This document shows positions 51,594 through 60,858 of a stretch of DNA of 64,000 bases, one piece after another. Under the pieces are notes generated by a model. It was not told the origin of the DNA. It ran no database searches and saw only the letters and a program-made list of their open reading frames with translations. A program made the translations under genes and the position numbers. Source of the DNA: Pontixanthobacter sp. CEM42 (GTDB lineage: Bacteria > Pseudomonadota > Alphaproteobacteria > Sphingomonadales > Sphingomonadaceae). The stretch is taken from the NCBI RefSeq assembly GCF_017812015.1, contig NZ_JADQTN010000001.1, positions 598,501 to 662,500 of the forward strand, read 5' to 3'. Position 1 is the stretch's first letter; each line of letters begins with the position of its first letter.

Positions 51594-52091
51594 TTGAACT
51601 TTCGTGGAATTCTAGGCGTGCTGGGTCTGATGACCGGCGCAGTGATTTCGGGACCGGCCTTCGCGCAGGCCGCCGATGCCACTATGCCTATGTCTGCAGA
51701 AGTTGTGCAGCGGTGTAACGTCACTGCGACGCCGATGCGGTTCACTGTCGCCAATCCCGGGGCAAATACCAATGTCGACAGCTCGGCCACTGTCCGTGTC
51801 GAATGCTCTGCATTCTCGTTCTTTTTGGTGGAATTGGATAATGGTGAGAACGCTGTAGGCAATCAGCGCCGCATGGTCGGCGCTTACAATGGCGGCACGC
51901 TGAACTACGAAATCTACAAGAACGCAGCCCGCACGCAGCGCTGGGGACAAGGCTTCTTCGGCGGGCGGCTTGGACTGATCTTTGGCACCGGCGCGGTCAA
52001 TTTTACCGCTTATGGGCGGATACCGACGGTGACGACGTTCGACGCAGCCGATGCTTACTACGACAACATAGTGGTCACTGTCAGTTTCTAA
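51594..52091 (+). CDS. SCPU-like secreted protein, copy 2
   Basis: The 165-residue protein begins at TTG 51594 and is a paralogue of copies 1 and 3: signal peptide NFRGILGVLGLMTGAVISGPAFAQ, Cys-containing VVQRCNVTATPMRF and TVRVECSAFSFFLVELDNGENAVGNQRRM, and end NIVVTVSF. The TTG start sits at the same place as in copy 3. The coding region follows copy 1 after a 129-nt gap. Confidence 0.8.
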   Translation: MNFRGILGVLGLMTGAVISGPAFAQAADATMPMSAEVVQRCNVTATPMRFTVANPGANTNVDSSATVRVECSAFSFFLVELDNGENAVGNQRRMVGAYNGGTLNYEIYKNAARTQRWGQGFFGGRLGLIFGTGAVNFTAYGRIPTVTTFDAADAYYDNIVVTVSF

Positions 52092-52197
52092 GCAAGAGTA
52101 TGATGGGTCCAGATCCGTCGATCAGCACTTGGGCGTTAACCTAATCTAAGCCATCTTTGGCTACTCGGTCTTGGTTAAGAAAACCGGGATCGCACAC

Positions 52198-52692
52198 TTG
52201 AATTTTCGCAGAATTACTGGCGCGCTGGGCCTTGCGGCTGCAGCCTTGATATCGGGACCGGCCTACGCGCAGGCTTCCGATAGTGCGGCCGTGCCTGTGT
52301 CCGGCGAAGTGCGGGCACGCTGCGATGTGCAGGCAACGCCGCTGCGCTTCCAGATCGCTAATGTCGGGACAAGTGGCGATTCTGAAGCGTCTGGCACAAT
52401 CCATTTGCGCTGCACCCGCTTCACCTTCTTCACTGTTACGATCGACTATGGCCAGAACCCTAACGGTACACAACGGCGTATGATCAATGATGATGGCGAT
52501 TACCTTGCTTATGATGTCTATCTCAATGCCTCCCGCACACGGCCATGGGGCCTCGGCAGCCAAGGTGTACGCTTCCGCGCGAGTGGCCCCGCAGAGGGCA
52601 CATTCAACGTCTACGGACACATTCCCAATGTCAGCACTTTCAACCCTGCTGGCGTCTACCGCGACACATTGACTGTTACTGTCGAGTTGTAA
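52198..52692 (+). CDS. SCPU-like secreted protein, copy 3
   Basis: The 164-residue protein starts at TTG 52198, aligning exactly with the TTG start of copy 2 (MNFRRITGALGLAAAALISGPAYAQ against MNFRGILGVLGLMTGAVISGPAFAQ). The mature domain holds EVRARCDVQATPLRF and TIHLRCTRFTFFTVTIDYGQNPNGTQRRM and ends in DTLTVTVEL. An upstream in-frame TTG start at 52171 adds nine codons without support. Three paralogues in a row, and no chaperone or usher gene, are notable. Confidence 0.8.
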   Translation: MNFRRITGALGLAAAALISGPAYAQASDSAAVPVSGEVRARCDVQATPLRFQIANVGTSGDSEASGTIHLRCTRFTFFTVTIDYGQNPNGTQRRMINDDGDYLAYDVYLNASRTRPWGLGSQGVRFRASGPAEGTFNVYGHIPNVSTFNPAGVYRDTLTVTVEL

Positions 52693-52826
52693 GCGGGTAA
52701 GGCACGGGGCCGCCGGTCCACAGCTTCTTCCAAATCGAGCATTGCAGGGTGGCTCACCGCTTCCCATATCTCTGTCATACAGGTAGCGCTAAATCTTTGG
52801 GCGCACCGGATGCAACGGACGATAGT

Positions 52827-55217
52827 ATGAGCAAATACCCCCTTCTTCCCCTTCGCGACATCGTGGTCTTTCCCGGCATGGTCGTGCCGCTATTTGTGGG
52901 CCGCGACAAATCGGTGGCCGCACTGGAAGTGGCGATGGAGGGTAGCAAAGACATTTTCCTGCTGGCCCAATTGGATCCAGGTTGCGACGATCCGCAGCCA
53001 GATGACCTTTATGATGTCGGCGTGGTTGCGCAGGTTCTGCAGCTACTGAAACTGCCTGATGGTACTGTACGCGTGCTTGTTGAAGGCACATCGCGGGCCA
53101 AGCTTAACGAGCTGCGTGCCGAGGGCGAGCATGTGATGGCTGATATCGAGGTGGTGGAACCCGCCACGGCATCGGGCAGCGAAGTCACCGCTATGATGCG
53201 CTCGGTCACTGAGCAATTTGGTGAATATGCCAAGCTCAACAAGAAGCTGGGTGAAGATGCCAGCGATGACATTGGCGAGATCGACGATGCAGGCGCTTTG
53301 TCTGATGCGATTGCTGCCGCGATCAATACCAAAGTTTCCGACAAGCAAGCGTTGCTGACAGAGAATAATCCGCTGCGCCGTTTGGAAATGGTCATGTCCT
53401 TCATGGAGGGCGAACTGTCGGTGCTCCAGGTTGAGCGGAAAATCCGCGGCCGTGTGAAGCGCCAGATGGAGAAGACCCAGCGCGAATATTATCTCAACGA
53501 GCAGATGAAAGCGATTCAGAGCGAACTCGGCGGTGAAGCCGAAGAAGCCAACGAGATGGCCGAGCTTGCTGAGAAGATTGAAAAACTGAAGCTATCGAAA
53601 GAAGCGAAAACTAAAGCCGACAGCGAGCTCAAGAAACTCAAAGGCATGCAGCCTATGAGCGCCGAAGCGACTGTCGTACGTAACTACCTCGACGTGCTGC
53701 TCGGCTTGCCATGGGGCAAGAAGAGCAAGCTTAAGAAGGACCTCGGCAAAGCGCAGGAAATTCTCGACGCGGATCACTACGCGTTGGAAAAGGTCAAAGA
53801 CCGGATCATCGAATATCTCGCGGTGCAAGCGCGGACCAATAAGCTGAAAGGCCCGATCCTGTGCCTTGTCGGCCCGCCGGGTGTGGGTAAGACCAGTCTC
53901 GGTAAATCAATCGCGCGTGCAACCGGGCGCGAATTCGTGCGTCAGTCGCTTGGCGGCGTTCGCGATGAATCCGAAATCCGCGGCCACCGCCGGACCTATA
54001 TCGGTTCGCTCCCTGGTAAGATCGTGACCAATCTCAAGAAGGCCGGAACCAGCAACCCGCTGTTCCTGCTCGATGAGATCGACAAGATTGGTCAGGATTT
54101 CCGCGGCGATCCGGCATCGGCACTGCTCGAAGTGCTCGACCCTGAGCAAAACTCGAAATTCCAGGATCACTATCTCGAACTCGATCTGGATCTGTCAGAC
54201 ATCATGTTTGTTACGACGGCGAACAGTCTCAACCTGCCGCAGCCGCTGCTCGATCGGATGGAGATTATCCGGCTTGAGGGCTACACAGAGGACGAGAAAG
54301 TCGAAATTGCCCAGCGGCATTTGCTGGCCAAACAGGTCGATGCGCATGGTCTCAAAGAGGGCGAGTTCGAACTGACCGAAGCTGGGCTGCGCGATCTCAT
54401 CCGCTTCTATACCCGCGAAGCCGGTGTGCGGACGTTGGAACGCGAAATTGCCCGGCTAGCCCGCAAGAGCCTGCGCAAGATTCTTGAAGGCGACGTCACC
54501 AGTGTCGTGATTACACCAGACAATCTCGGTGACTTTGCCGGTGTTCGGAAATTCAAACACGGCATGTCCGATGAAGAGGCACAGGTCGGTGCGGTTACGG
54601 GCCTTGCATGGACCGAAGTGGGTGGTGAATTGCTGACCATCGAGAGCGTGACCACGCCCGGCAAGGGCGAAGTCAAAACGACCGGTAAGCTGGGCGAGGT
54701 TATGACCGAATCCATCGCGGCGGCGTTCAGCTTTGTGAAGGCGAGGGCGCCTGCATACGGGATCAAGCCATCGATCTTCCAGCGCAAGAACATCCACATT
54801 CACTTGCCCGAAGGCGCGGTGCCAAAAGATGGCCCGAGCGCGGGTGTGGGCATGGTCACCTCAATCGTTTCGACACTGTCGGGCATAGCTGTCAGGCCCG
54901 ATGTGGCGATGACGGGCGAGGTTACACTGCGCGGGCGAGTGTTGCCGATTGGCGGACTCAAAGAGAAACTGCTGGCAGCACTGCGGGGCGGGATCAAAAC
55001 TGTTCTGATTCCAGAAGATAACGTGAAAGATCTCGCTGAAATTCCGGACAATGTGAAGGACAGTTTGGAAATCATTCCCGTCGGGCATGTCGATCAGGTG
55101 CTCGAAACCGCACTAACATCGGCACCGGTCGCTATCGAATGGACAGAGGCCGACGATCTGGCAAGCCAGCCTGGTGCACCAGCGGCGAGCGATGTGGTTC
55201 CGCGTACTGCGCATTGA
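52827..55217 (+). CDS. lon: ATP-dependent protease La (Lon)
   Basis: The 796-residue AAA+ Ser protease has Walker A GPPGVGKT at 349-356 and the Ser-Lys dyad S671 ([11 protein letters not shown]) and K714 ([11 protein letters not shown]). It degrades misfolded and regulatory proteins. ATG 52827 starts [18 protein letters not shown]; the frame opens upstream at 52749 without support. A strong terminator follows at 55224-55260. Confidence 0.97.
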   Translation: MSKYPLLPLRDIVVFPGMVVPLFVGRDKSVAALEVAMEGSKDIFLLAQLDPGCDDPQPDDLYDVGVVAQVLQLLKLPDGTVRVLVEGTSRAKLNELRAEGEHVMADIEVVEPATASGSEVTAMMRSVTEQFGEYAKLNKKLGEDASDDIGEIDDAGALSDAIAAAINTKVSDKQALLTENNPLRRLEMVMSFMEGELSVLQVERKIRGRVKRQMEKTQREYYLNEQMKAIQSELGGEAEEANEMAELAEKIEKLKLSKEAKTKADSELKKLKGMQPMSAEATVVRNYLDVLLGLPWGKKSKLKKDLGKAQEILDADHYALEKVKDRIIEYLAVQARTNKLKGPILCLVGPPGVGKTSLGKSIARATGREFVRQSLGGVRDESEIRGHRRTYIGSLPGKIVTNLKKAGTSNPLFLLDEIDKIGQDFRGDPASALLEVLDPEQNSKFQDHYLELDLDLSDIMFVTTANSLNLPQPLLDRMEIIRLEGYTEDEKVEIAQRHLLAKQVDAHGLKEGEFELTEAGLRDLIRFYTREAGVRTLEREIARLARKSLRKILEGDVTSVVITPDNLGDFAGVRKFKHGMSDEEAQVGAVTGLAWTEVGGELLTIESVTTPGKGEVKTTGKLGEVMTESIAAAFSFVKARAPAYGIKPSIFQRKNIHIHLPEGAVPKDGPSAGVGMVTSIVSTLSGIAVRPDVAMTGEVTLRGRVLPIGGLKEKLLAALRGGIKTVLIPEDNVKDLAEIPDNVKDSLEIIPVGHVDQVLETALTSAPVAIEWTEADDLASQPGAPAASDVVPRTAH

Positions 55218-55223
55218 TTGTTG

Positions 55224-55260
55224 CAGCGCAGCGACTCGGAAAGGGTCGCTGCGCTGTTTC
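55224..55260 (+). terminator. Intrinsic terminator after lon
   Basis: CAGCGCAGCGAC (55224-55235) pairs perfectly with GTCGCTGCGCTG (55245-55256) around a 9-nt loop, followed by TTTC. Confidence 0.8.
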
Positions 55261-55448
55261 ACTTCGAGCAGCAGTCTATACTTGCCGTAGCGTCAGCGAT
55301 TCATCGCAATTTATCGTATTTTATCTCAATTCTTGCCGTTCAAGCGAGAATTGCCTTTGACAGCAGCCGCAAAAATCCCTTCTATCCAGCATCTTCGCTG
55401 AGGCGCCTCCTGCGCCTCGCGGCGCAAAATTTTTATGGGGGTTCAAGG

Positions 55449-55721
55449 ATGAACAAAAACGATCTGATCAGTGCAGTCGCGGACGCAAGCGGCCTGTCGA
55501 AGAGCGATGCAGCTAGCGCGGTTGAGGGTGTTTTCGATTCGATCGTCAAGGCATTGTCGAGCGGCGACGAAGTGCGCATGGTTGGCTTTGGCACTTTCTC
55601 GGTTGCGAAGCGTAAAGCATCGACTGGACGGAACCCGCGCACTGGTGAGCCAATGACGATCAAGGCATCGAACCAGCCTAAGTTCAAAGCCGGCAAAGGC
55701 CTCAAAGACGCGGTCAACTGA
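55449..55721 (+). CDS. hupB: Histone-like DNA-binding protein HU
   Basis: A 90-residue HU protein. MNKNDLISAVADASGLSKSDAASAVEGVFDSIVKAL, the arm GFGTFSVAKRKASTGRNPRTGE and GLKDAVN at the end are canonical. ATG 55449 is chosen because earlier in-frame starts run through intergenic DNA. The 188 nt between the lon terminator and the start carry the promoter region. A near-perfect terminator follows. Confidence 0.96.
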   Translation: MNKNDLISAVADASGLSKSDAASAVEGVFDSIVKALSSGDEVRMVGFGTFSVAKRKASTGRNPRTGEPMTIKASNQPKFKAGKGLKDAVN

Positions 55722-55756
55722 TCACTTGCTGATATCGGGTCGGACTGGACCCGAAA

Positions 55757-55800
55757 GAAAAGGCCCCGTTTGCAGTTGGAGCAAACGGGGCCTTTCTTTT
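55757..55800 (+). terminator. Intrinsic terminator after hupB
   Basis: AAAGGCCCCGTTTGC (55759-55773) pairs with GCAAACGGGGCCTTT (55781-55795) around AGTTGGA, followed by CTTTT. Perfect 15-bp stem. Confidence 0.92.
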
Positions 55801-55822
55801 GTCCTGTATGAACCGGCGGTCG

Positions 55823-56851
55823 TTATTGCGGCAGTTTGATCAGTGCAGTTGGCGGGGCGCTATCGATGCTGTCGCTATCAATCTGCCATTGCAACGTGCG
55901 GCCTGCTGCGGTGTCGCGATATCCCTCGTCAGTATTGTTGGCCAGGATTTCGCCATCGGTGGTGATCGTGAAAGTACCCTTGGTGTTCTTAAACAATTCC
56001 GACAGGTCCGGGTCGCTCGAGTTGCGGCTACGCTCCATACTTGCAAGCATCAACCAGTTCATCGATCCACCGCTCAGCGCGCCACTGCCGCCGCCCCGCG
56101 CAAAGCCGGGGGCTTCGATCCGCACGGTGTCGCCGTCACGGCGGAAAGCATAGAGGAACGGCTGACCAGAGCTCATCCCTTCCATGGTCGGGAAGGTGAA
56201 ATCATGATCGATCCGGCTGGTGATCGAAAAATCGACTTTGAACAGACCTTCGCCAAGATATTCGACGCTGTTCCAGCCACGCTGACGTTCCAGACGCTCG
56301 GAAATTTGTTGCCCAGCGCTCGGATCATTCGGATCGATACCGCCGAATACGGCTTGCATTTGCTTGGCTTCGCGCTCTTGACGTTCGCGTGCGCGCTGCT
56401 GACCCTCTTCGAAGGTTTTCTTGCGCTCCACAAGCTCTTCCTCGGTGCATTCACGATCGTCATAAGTGGTTGCATCCTCCGCCGTGGCCACAATAATTGG
56501 TGGGGGAGGCCCTTCAGCGGCGCGTTCCGCGGCTGCCTCAGCAGCATCTTCTTCGACGACGGCCTCGACCGCTTCCACCGCCTCTACAGATTCCACAGAA
56601 ACCTCTCCCCAACAGGTTTGCGAGTCAGGGTCCCACTCTTTGACGCTGTTTCTGTTCCGTGACATCTGCGCCAGCTCAGTCATACCGAGGAAACGGATCT
56701 CACCGTTATAGGAATAGGTGAATGTCCCGTCTGATCGAAGATCGAGCTTTGCGTCGAAATTGCCGGGTATCATGAAGCAACCTGCAAGCATCGCTGCGCC
56801 AAGGGCTGCGAGCAAGGTGGCCGAGATACGGCGTATAGGTGGGAGTTTCAT
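55823..56851 (-). CDS. Lipoprotein of unknown function with Glu/Ala-rich insert
   Basis: Not recognised. The 342-residue protein has a lipobox (MLAGC, C25). The N-terminal mature part is beta-rich (FDAKLDLRSDGTFTYSYNGEIRFLGM), then an acidic, low-complexity insert (VESVEAVEAVEAVVEEDAAEAAAERAAEG) and a helical KTFEEGQQRARERQEREAKQMQ region. The C-terminal half again is beta-rich (LFKVDFSITSRIDHDFTFP). It may be a surface or periplasmic adaptor. Confidence 0.7.
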   Translation of the reverse strand: MKLPPIRRISATLLAALGAAMLAGCFMIPGNFDAKLDLRSDGTFTYSYNGEIRFLGMTELAQMSRNRNSVKEWDPDSQTCWGEVSVESVEAVEAVEAVVEEDAAEAAAERAAEGPPPPIIVATAEDATTYDDRECTEEELVERKKTFEEGQQRARERQEREAKQMQAVFGGIDPNDPSAGQQISERLERQRGWNSVEYLGEGLFKVDFSITSRIDHDFTFPTMEGMSSGQPFLYAFRRDGDTVRIEAPGFARGGGSGALSGGSMNWLMLASMERSRNSSDPDLSELFKNTKGTFTITTDGEILANNTDEGYRDTAAGRTLQWQIDSDSIDSAPPTALIKLPQ

Positions 56852-56872
56852 AGGGGCTCCTTGATCTGTGAC

Positions 56873-57670
56873 TCAATCTGTACGCGTGGCGATAGCATAA
56901 AGCGCGATGGCCGTCGCATTGGATACGTTGAGGCTTTCTATACTGCTGCTTATCGGGAGTTTGGCGAGGGCATCGCAGTGGCCGGCAATATTGTGGCGCA
57001 TTCCGTCCCCTTCTGCGCCCATGACCAGCGCAACAGGCGTTGCGGCAGGGAGAGCTTCGGCCAAGGTTGTCTCAGCTTCGCCTGCCATGCCTATGCGCCA
57101 ATATCCCGCCTCGGCCATTTGCTCCATCGAGCGTGCGAGATTGACGACGCGCACCCATGGGACAGTTTCTAACGCGCCGGACGCCGATTTTGCGACGACA
57201 CCGGATTCGGGCGGGGCGTGGCGGTCTTGAGTAACGATTGCTGCTGCACCGAACGCCGCAGCGGACCTCAAGATTGCACCGACATTGTGCGGATCGGTTA
57301 CCTGATCGAGAACGACCAAAGGCTTGCCGTCAGCAGTGGTTAGAACATCATCAAGATGAATGTCCTCCAGCGGTGCGCATTCGAGCACGAGGCCTTGATG
57401 CGGAGTGTCCTTCGATACCAGCCGGCCAAGATCGGCAACCTCGGCATATTCAACCGGGAAGTTGTCCGGCAATTCGCCATCAAGCGAAGCGATGCCTTCG
57501 CGCGTCGCCCATAGCTTGTGGTGGCTGCGATCCGGGTTCTGCAAAGCAGCCTCGACCGCGTGTCGGCCCCAGAAGCGCACTTGACCGCTGCTGGCGCGTC
57601 CACTTCCGCGTCCGCCTTGCATCCGGCCTGCGCGGCCTCGTAATGCGCGTTTTCCGCCACCTTTGGCCAT
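56873..57670 (-). CDS. rlmB: 23S rRNA 2'-O-methyltransferase RlmB (TrmH/SpoU family)
   Basis: The 265-residue enzyme has a basic N-terminus, a substrate-binding region (VRFWGRHAVEAALQNPDRSHHKLW) and the SpoU knot domain with LDQVTDPHNVGAILRSAAAFGA, VMGAEGDGMRHNI and PISSSIESLNVSNATAIALY. It methylates G2251 of 23S rRNA in E. coli. A related TrmH specificity cannot be excluded. Confidence 0.9.
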   Translation of the reverse strand: MAKGGGKRALRGRAGRMQGGRGSGRASSGQVRFWGRHAVEAALQNPDRSHHKLWATREGIASLDGELPDNFPVEYAEVADLGRLVSKDTPHQGLVLECAPLEDIHLDDVLTTADGKPLVVLDQVTDPHNVGAILRSAAAFGAAAIVTQDRHAPPESGVVAKSASGALETVPWVRVVNLARSMEQMAEAGYWRIGMAGEAETTLAEALPAATPVALVMGAEGDGMRHNIAGHCDALAKLPISSSIESLNVSNATAIALYAIATRTD

Positions 57671-57682
57671 TGAACTTCCTTA

Positions 57683-57715
57683 AAAACACCGGGAAAACAC
57701 CGGGAAAACATTGGG
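57683..57715. repeat. Three 11-bp tandem copies upstream of rlmB
   Basis: AAAACACCGGG occurs twice in a row, followed by AAAACATTGGG. They lie 13 nt before the rlmB start. The role is unknown. Confidence 0.6.
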
Positions 57716-57857
57716 TAAAATCGTTTGATTTTCGCGCCATGCCAGCAGGCCCATTGACAGGCAAGCGCAGCTTCGCCATTGGGGCGCCTCTCGGCAGGTT
57801 AGCTCATGTATTTGAGATCACCAGCACGGCGGGATTTCCCGCCAGAGGCAAGCCAGT

Positions 57858-57943
57858 GGACAGGTGGCCGAGTGGTTAAAGGCAGCAGACTGTAAATCTG
57901 CCCGCGCAAGCGTACATAGGTTCGAATCCTATCCTGTCCACCA
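57858..57943 (+). tRNA. tRNA-Tyr(GTA)
   Basis: An 86-nt class II cloverleaf with a long variable arm. The anticodon loop in CAGACTGTAAATCTG gives GTA. Acceptor GGACAGG pairs with CCTGTCC, discriminator A and encoded CCA follow. Confidence 0.95.
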
Positions 57944-58223
57944 CTTGCCCTCTTCCATAAAATGGCACCTTCTCAGTGGCGCTTGCAGCCCGACAATTGG
58001 CCGGTTCTTATCGTTAGATAGTGCCATCTACGCATACGAATGCAAAAACTGATGCATTTTGGCCACTCGGTTGCAAAGTTGCGTGCTGAAACTGCAGCAT
58101 TGCGTTGTATGTCGTCATGTGGTTGTGCTTTACCTGATAATTACATGAGTTGGGTCCGTTTTGCGGAAATGGCTCTTGAACAAAAAGCGCTCAACATAGG
58201 GCGCGTGATAAAAAGGGAAGAGG
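57944..58223. other. 280-nt leader between tRNA-Tyr and the TonB receptor gene
   Basis: No gene or RNA is supported. The sequence is less GC-rich than the flanks. It should hold the receptor's promoter and a long 5' leader ending in GGGAAGAGG before the ATG. Confidence 0.4.
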
Positions 58224-60737
58224 ATGAAAAAAGCTCTACTGAGTTCGACGGCATTTGCGCTCGCTTTCGGCATGGCCGGAACTGCCCACGCGCAGGATGA
58301 CACCGATGGCGCGGAAGAAGGTGCAGTTGATGAGGATGTGATCCTTGTTACGGCAACCCGCCGCGCAGAAGACGTGCAAGATATTCCGATCGCGGTTACC
58401 GCGGTTAGCCCGGTTCAACTTGAACGGCAGGGCGTCGTGAACGTTCAGGAAATTACTCAGGTGTCGCCGAGCTTTTCGACATCGAACGCACAAACATCAT
58501 CTGGCTCGGTCGTGCTGCGTATTCGCGGTGTTGGTACAACATCGAACAATATCGGCTTCGAAAGCGCAGTTGGTATCTTCGTTGACGGTGCGTATCAGTC
58601 GCGTCCCGGCGTAGCTCTGTCGGAATTTGTTGATGTAGAGCGGGTTGAAGTTCTTCGCGGTCCGCAAGGTACTCTGTTTGGCCGCAACACATCGGCTGGT
58701 GCTTTGAACATCACCAATGTTCGCCCTGATCTTTCCGAATTCGGCGGGTTCGTAAATGGTACATACGGCAATCGTGATCTGCTGAGCCTGCAAGGCGCGA
58801 TCAACGTTCCGCTTGTCCAAGACACTTTGGCGCTGCGCGTAACCGGTGCTTATCGTGAGCGTGACGGGTTTGTCACAATCGTCGATGGCGCTGGCAACCG
58901 TGTTGGCGAATCGAACGGTTCTGATCAGTATTTGCTTCGTGGCCAGCTTGGCTGGGAAACAGAAGGCGGCATCCGTGGTCGGATCATCGCTGACTATGCT
59001 GAGAGCAAAGCACCGTTCGGTGCAGCCATCGAAGTTCTGCAATCGCCGGTTGAAACAGCTGGGCTGTTTGCAGCAGTCGGCTTGGGTGCCACAGGCGGCA
59101 TGGCTGTCCCCGGGACCACTACCAATCCGTTTGATAACGCTGCAGCCGAAGCATCAATCGACAATCTTACTGCAACTGCCAATTTCGAACCGGTTACGAG
59201 TTCGGAACAATGGGGTATCACTGGTGAGATCGAGATCCCGCTCGGTGAGAATGCCGATCTGATTTATATCGGTTCCTACCGCGAGTATGACTCTTTCGAG
59301 CGGTACGATTCTGACTTCTCTGGCATTGACGTGTTCAACGTCGACGCTGGTATTGTCGGCATCGAAACAATGACTCATGAGCTTCGCGTGCAAGGCGATG
59401 CGATGGACGGCAAACTGAACTGGTTGGTCGGTGCATATTATTCTGAAGAAGACATCGCCCAGCAGGTCGATTTCTCGCTTGGTCAGGATTACGGTGAGCT
59501 AATCGGTGCGTTGTTCTTCGCGCCAACAGGCGGCGCCTTTGGCGCCAATCCATTGACTGTTCTATCAGGCGGTGTTGATCCGGCCGGTGTAACCAATACC
59601 AACCTATACACGCAGAACAGCAAGAGCTGGTCGGTATTTACGCACAACACGTTCAACATTACCGACTCATTGGCACTGACCATTGGTCTGCGTTATTCGG
59701 ATGAGAGTAAGGACGGTTCGTTCGCCCAAGGTGCGAATAACAATCCGCTGTGTCCGGCGATCCTCGCGTCGATTGGCGCAGGTAATGTACCGGCGGCTCT
59801 CGTGAACAATGTGTTCGGTACAGGTTGTTTCGCCTTCACCGCACCAGCAGATCTTCCGCAAGCAGCAGTATTCCCGCTGCCGCGGACGTTCAACTCTTCA
59901 TTTGAAGACAATGAACTGATCTACACTGGTAAAGTCAGCTATGCATTTGCCGATCCGGTGAATGTCTATGCGAGCTTTACGCACGGTTACAAATCGGGCG
60001 GCTTTAACCTCGATTCAACGGCTGCCGCAGGCGGCGCTGATCCGCGCTTCGCTTCGGAAACTGTCGATGCCTACGAGATTGGTTTGAAGGCACGCTTCCT
60101 TGATCGTGCTGTCACTCTGAACATTGCGGCCTTCCGCGAAGAGTTCCAGAACTTCCAAGTTCTCGAATTCACGGGTGCGCAGTTCACTACGTTTAACGTG
60201 CCGAAAGCGAACTCGACTGGTGTCGAAATTGAGACGGTTGTCCGTCCTAGCGATAATCTGACGATCAATAGCGGCGTGACTTACACACGTGCTCGTTATC
60301 CGCAGGATTGCGCAGGTACGCAGACGTCGCTCAACGTTGTATCGCTATGCGGTAACTCGCTGACCAACGCTCCGGAAATTGTGGCGATCATGGGCGCGAC
60401 GTATGAGAAGGATCTGGGTAATTACCTTGACTTCTTCCTCTCGGGTCAGATCCGTTTCGAAGATGACCGCCGGACCTCGACACAGGCAATTGACCCAGCA
60501 AGTCTGGCCAACCCAGTGCTGGTTCCGTTCGATGTTCAGGACAGCAATACCAAGATCAATCTGCGTGCCGGTATCGGCGCTCAGGATGACATTTGGGCAG
60601 TTGAAGTGTTCGCGACGAACCTGACCAACCAAATTACGCGCGGTGTTACTTTTAACACTGTGCTGCGTTCTGGTTCGCGGTCTGCGTTCCCTCAGGAACC
60701 ACGCAGCTACGGTGTGACGCTGCGTTCGAAGTTCTAA
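58224..60737 (+). CDS. TonB-dependent outer-membrane receptor
   Basis: The 837-residue protein has a signal peptide (1 to about 24, GTAHAQ), a plug domain (ILVTATRRAEDVQDIPIAVTAVSP, LRIRGVGTTSNNIGF, VEVLRGPQGTLFGRNTSAGALNI) and a C-terminal 22-strand barrel ending in F (GVTLRSKF). It is a sphingomonad-type receptor of unknown substrate. A good GGGAAGAGG precedes the ATG. An intrinsic terminator follows. Confidence 0.92.
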   Translation: MKKALLSSTAFALAFGMAGTAHAQDDTDGAEEGAVDEDVILVTATRRAEDVQDIPIAVTAVSPVQLERQGVVNVQEITQVSPSFSTSNAQTSSGSVVLRIRGVGTTSNNIGFESAVGIFVDGAYQSRPGVALSEFVDVERVEVLRGPQGTLFGRNTSAGALNITNVRPDLSEFGGFVNGTYGNRDLLSLQGAINVPLVQDTLALRVTGAYRERDGFVTIVDGAGNRVGESNGSDQYLLRGQLGWETEGGIRGRIIADYAESKAPFGAAIEVLQSPVETAGLFAAVGLGATGGMAVPGTTTNPFDNAAAEASIDNLTATANFEPVTSSEQWGITGEIEIPLGENADLIYIGSYREYDSFERYDSDFSGIDVFNVDAGIVGIETMTHELRVQGDAMDGKLNWLVGAYYSEEDIAQQVDFSLGQDYGELIGALFFAPTGGAFGANPLTVLSGGVDPAGVTNTNLYTQNSKSWSVFTHNTFNITDSLALTIGLRYSDESKDGSFAQGANNNPLCPAILASIGAGNVPAALVNNVFGTGCFAFTAPADLPQAAVFPLPRTFNSSFEDNELIYTGKVSYAFADPVNVYASFTHGYKSGGFNLDSTAAAGGADPRFASETVDAYEIGLKARFLDRAVTLNIAAFREEFQNFQVLEFTGAQFTTFNVPKANSTGVEIETVVRPSDNLTINSGVTYTRARYPQDCAGTQTSLNVVSLCGNSLTNAPEIVAIMGATYEKDLGNYLDFFLSGQIRFEDDRRTSTQAIDPASLANPVLVPFDVQDSNTKINLRAGIGAQDDIWAVEVFATNLTNQITRGVTFNTVLRSGSRSAFPQEPRSYGVTLRSKF

Positions 60738-60756
60738 GCTTCGCGCCAACAAAACA

Positions 60757-60800
60757 CAGGAAGGGCCGCTTGCTTCGCGCAGGCGGCCCTTTCTTTTTGC
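60757..60800 (+). terminator. Intrinsic terminator after the TonB receptor
   Basis: AAGGGCCGC (60761-60769) pairs with GCGGCCCTT (60783-60791) and is followed by TCTTTTT. Confidence 0.88.
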
Positions 60801-60858
60801 GTGGGTGGGATTGGCGAGAAGTCTTGCCCCGCGCCGTGGCTGGCATTAGCTAGGCCGA

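Noticed and set aside
52171-52197. Upstream TTG start for the third SCPU gene
   Set aside because: The aligned TTG at 52198 matches copy 2; the extra nine codons add Lys/Thr before the signal peptide with no support.
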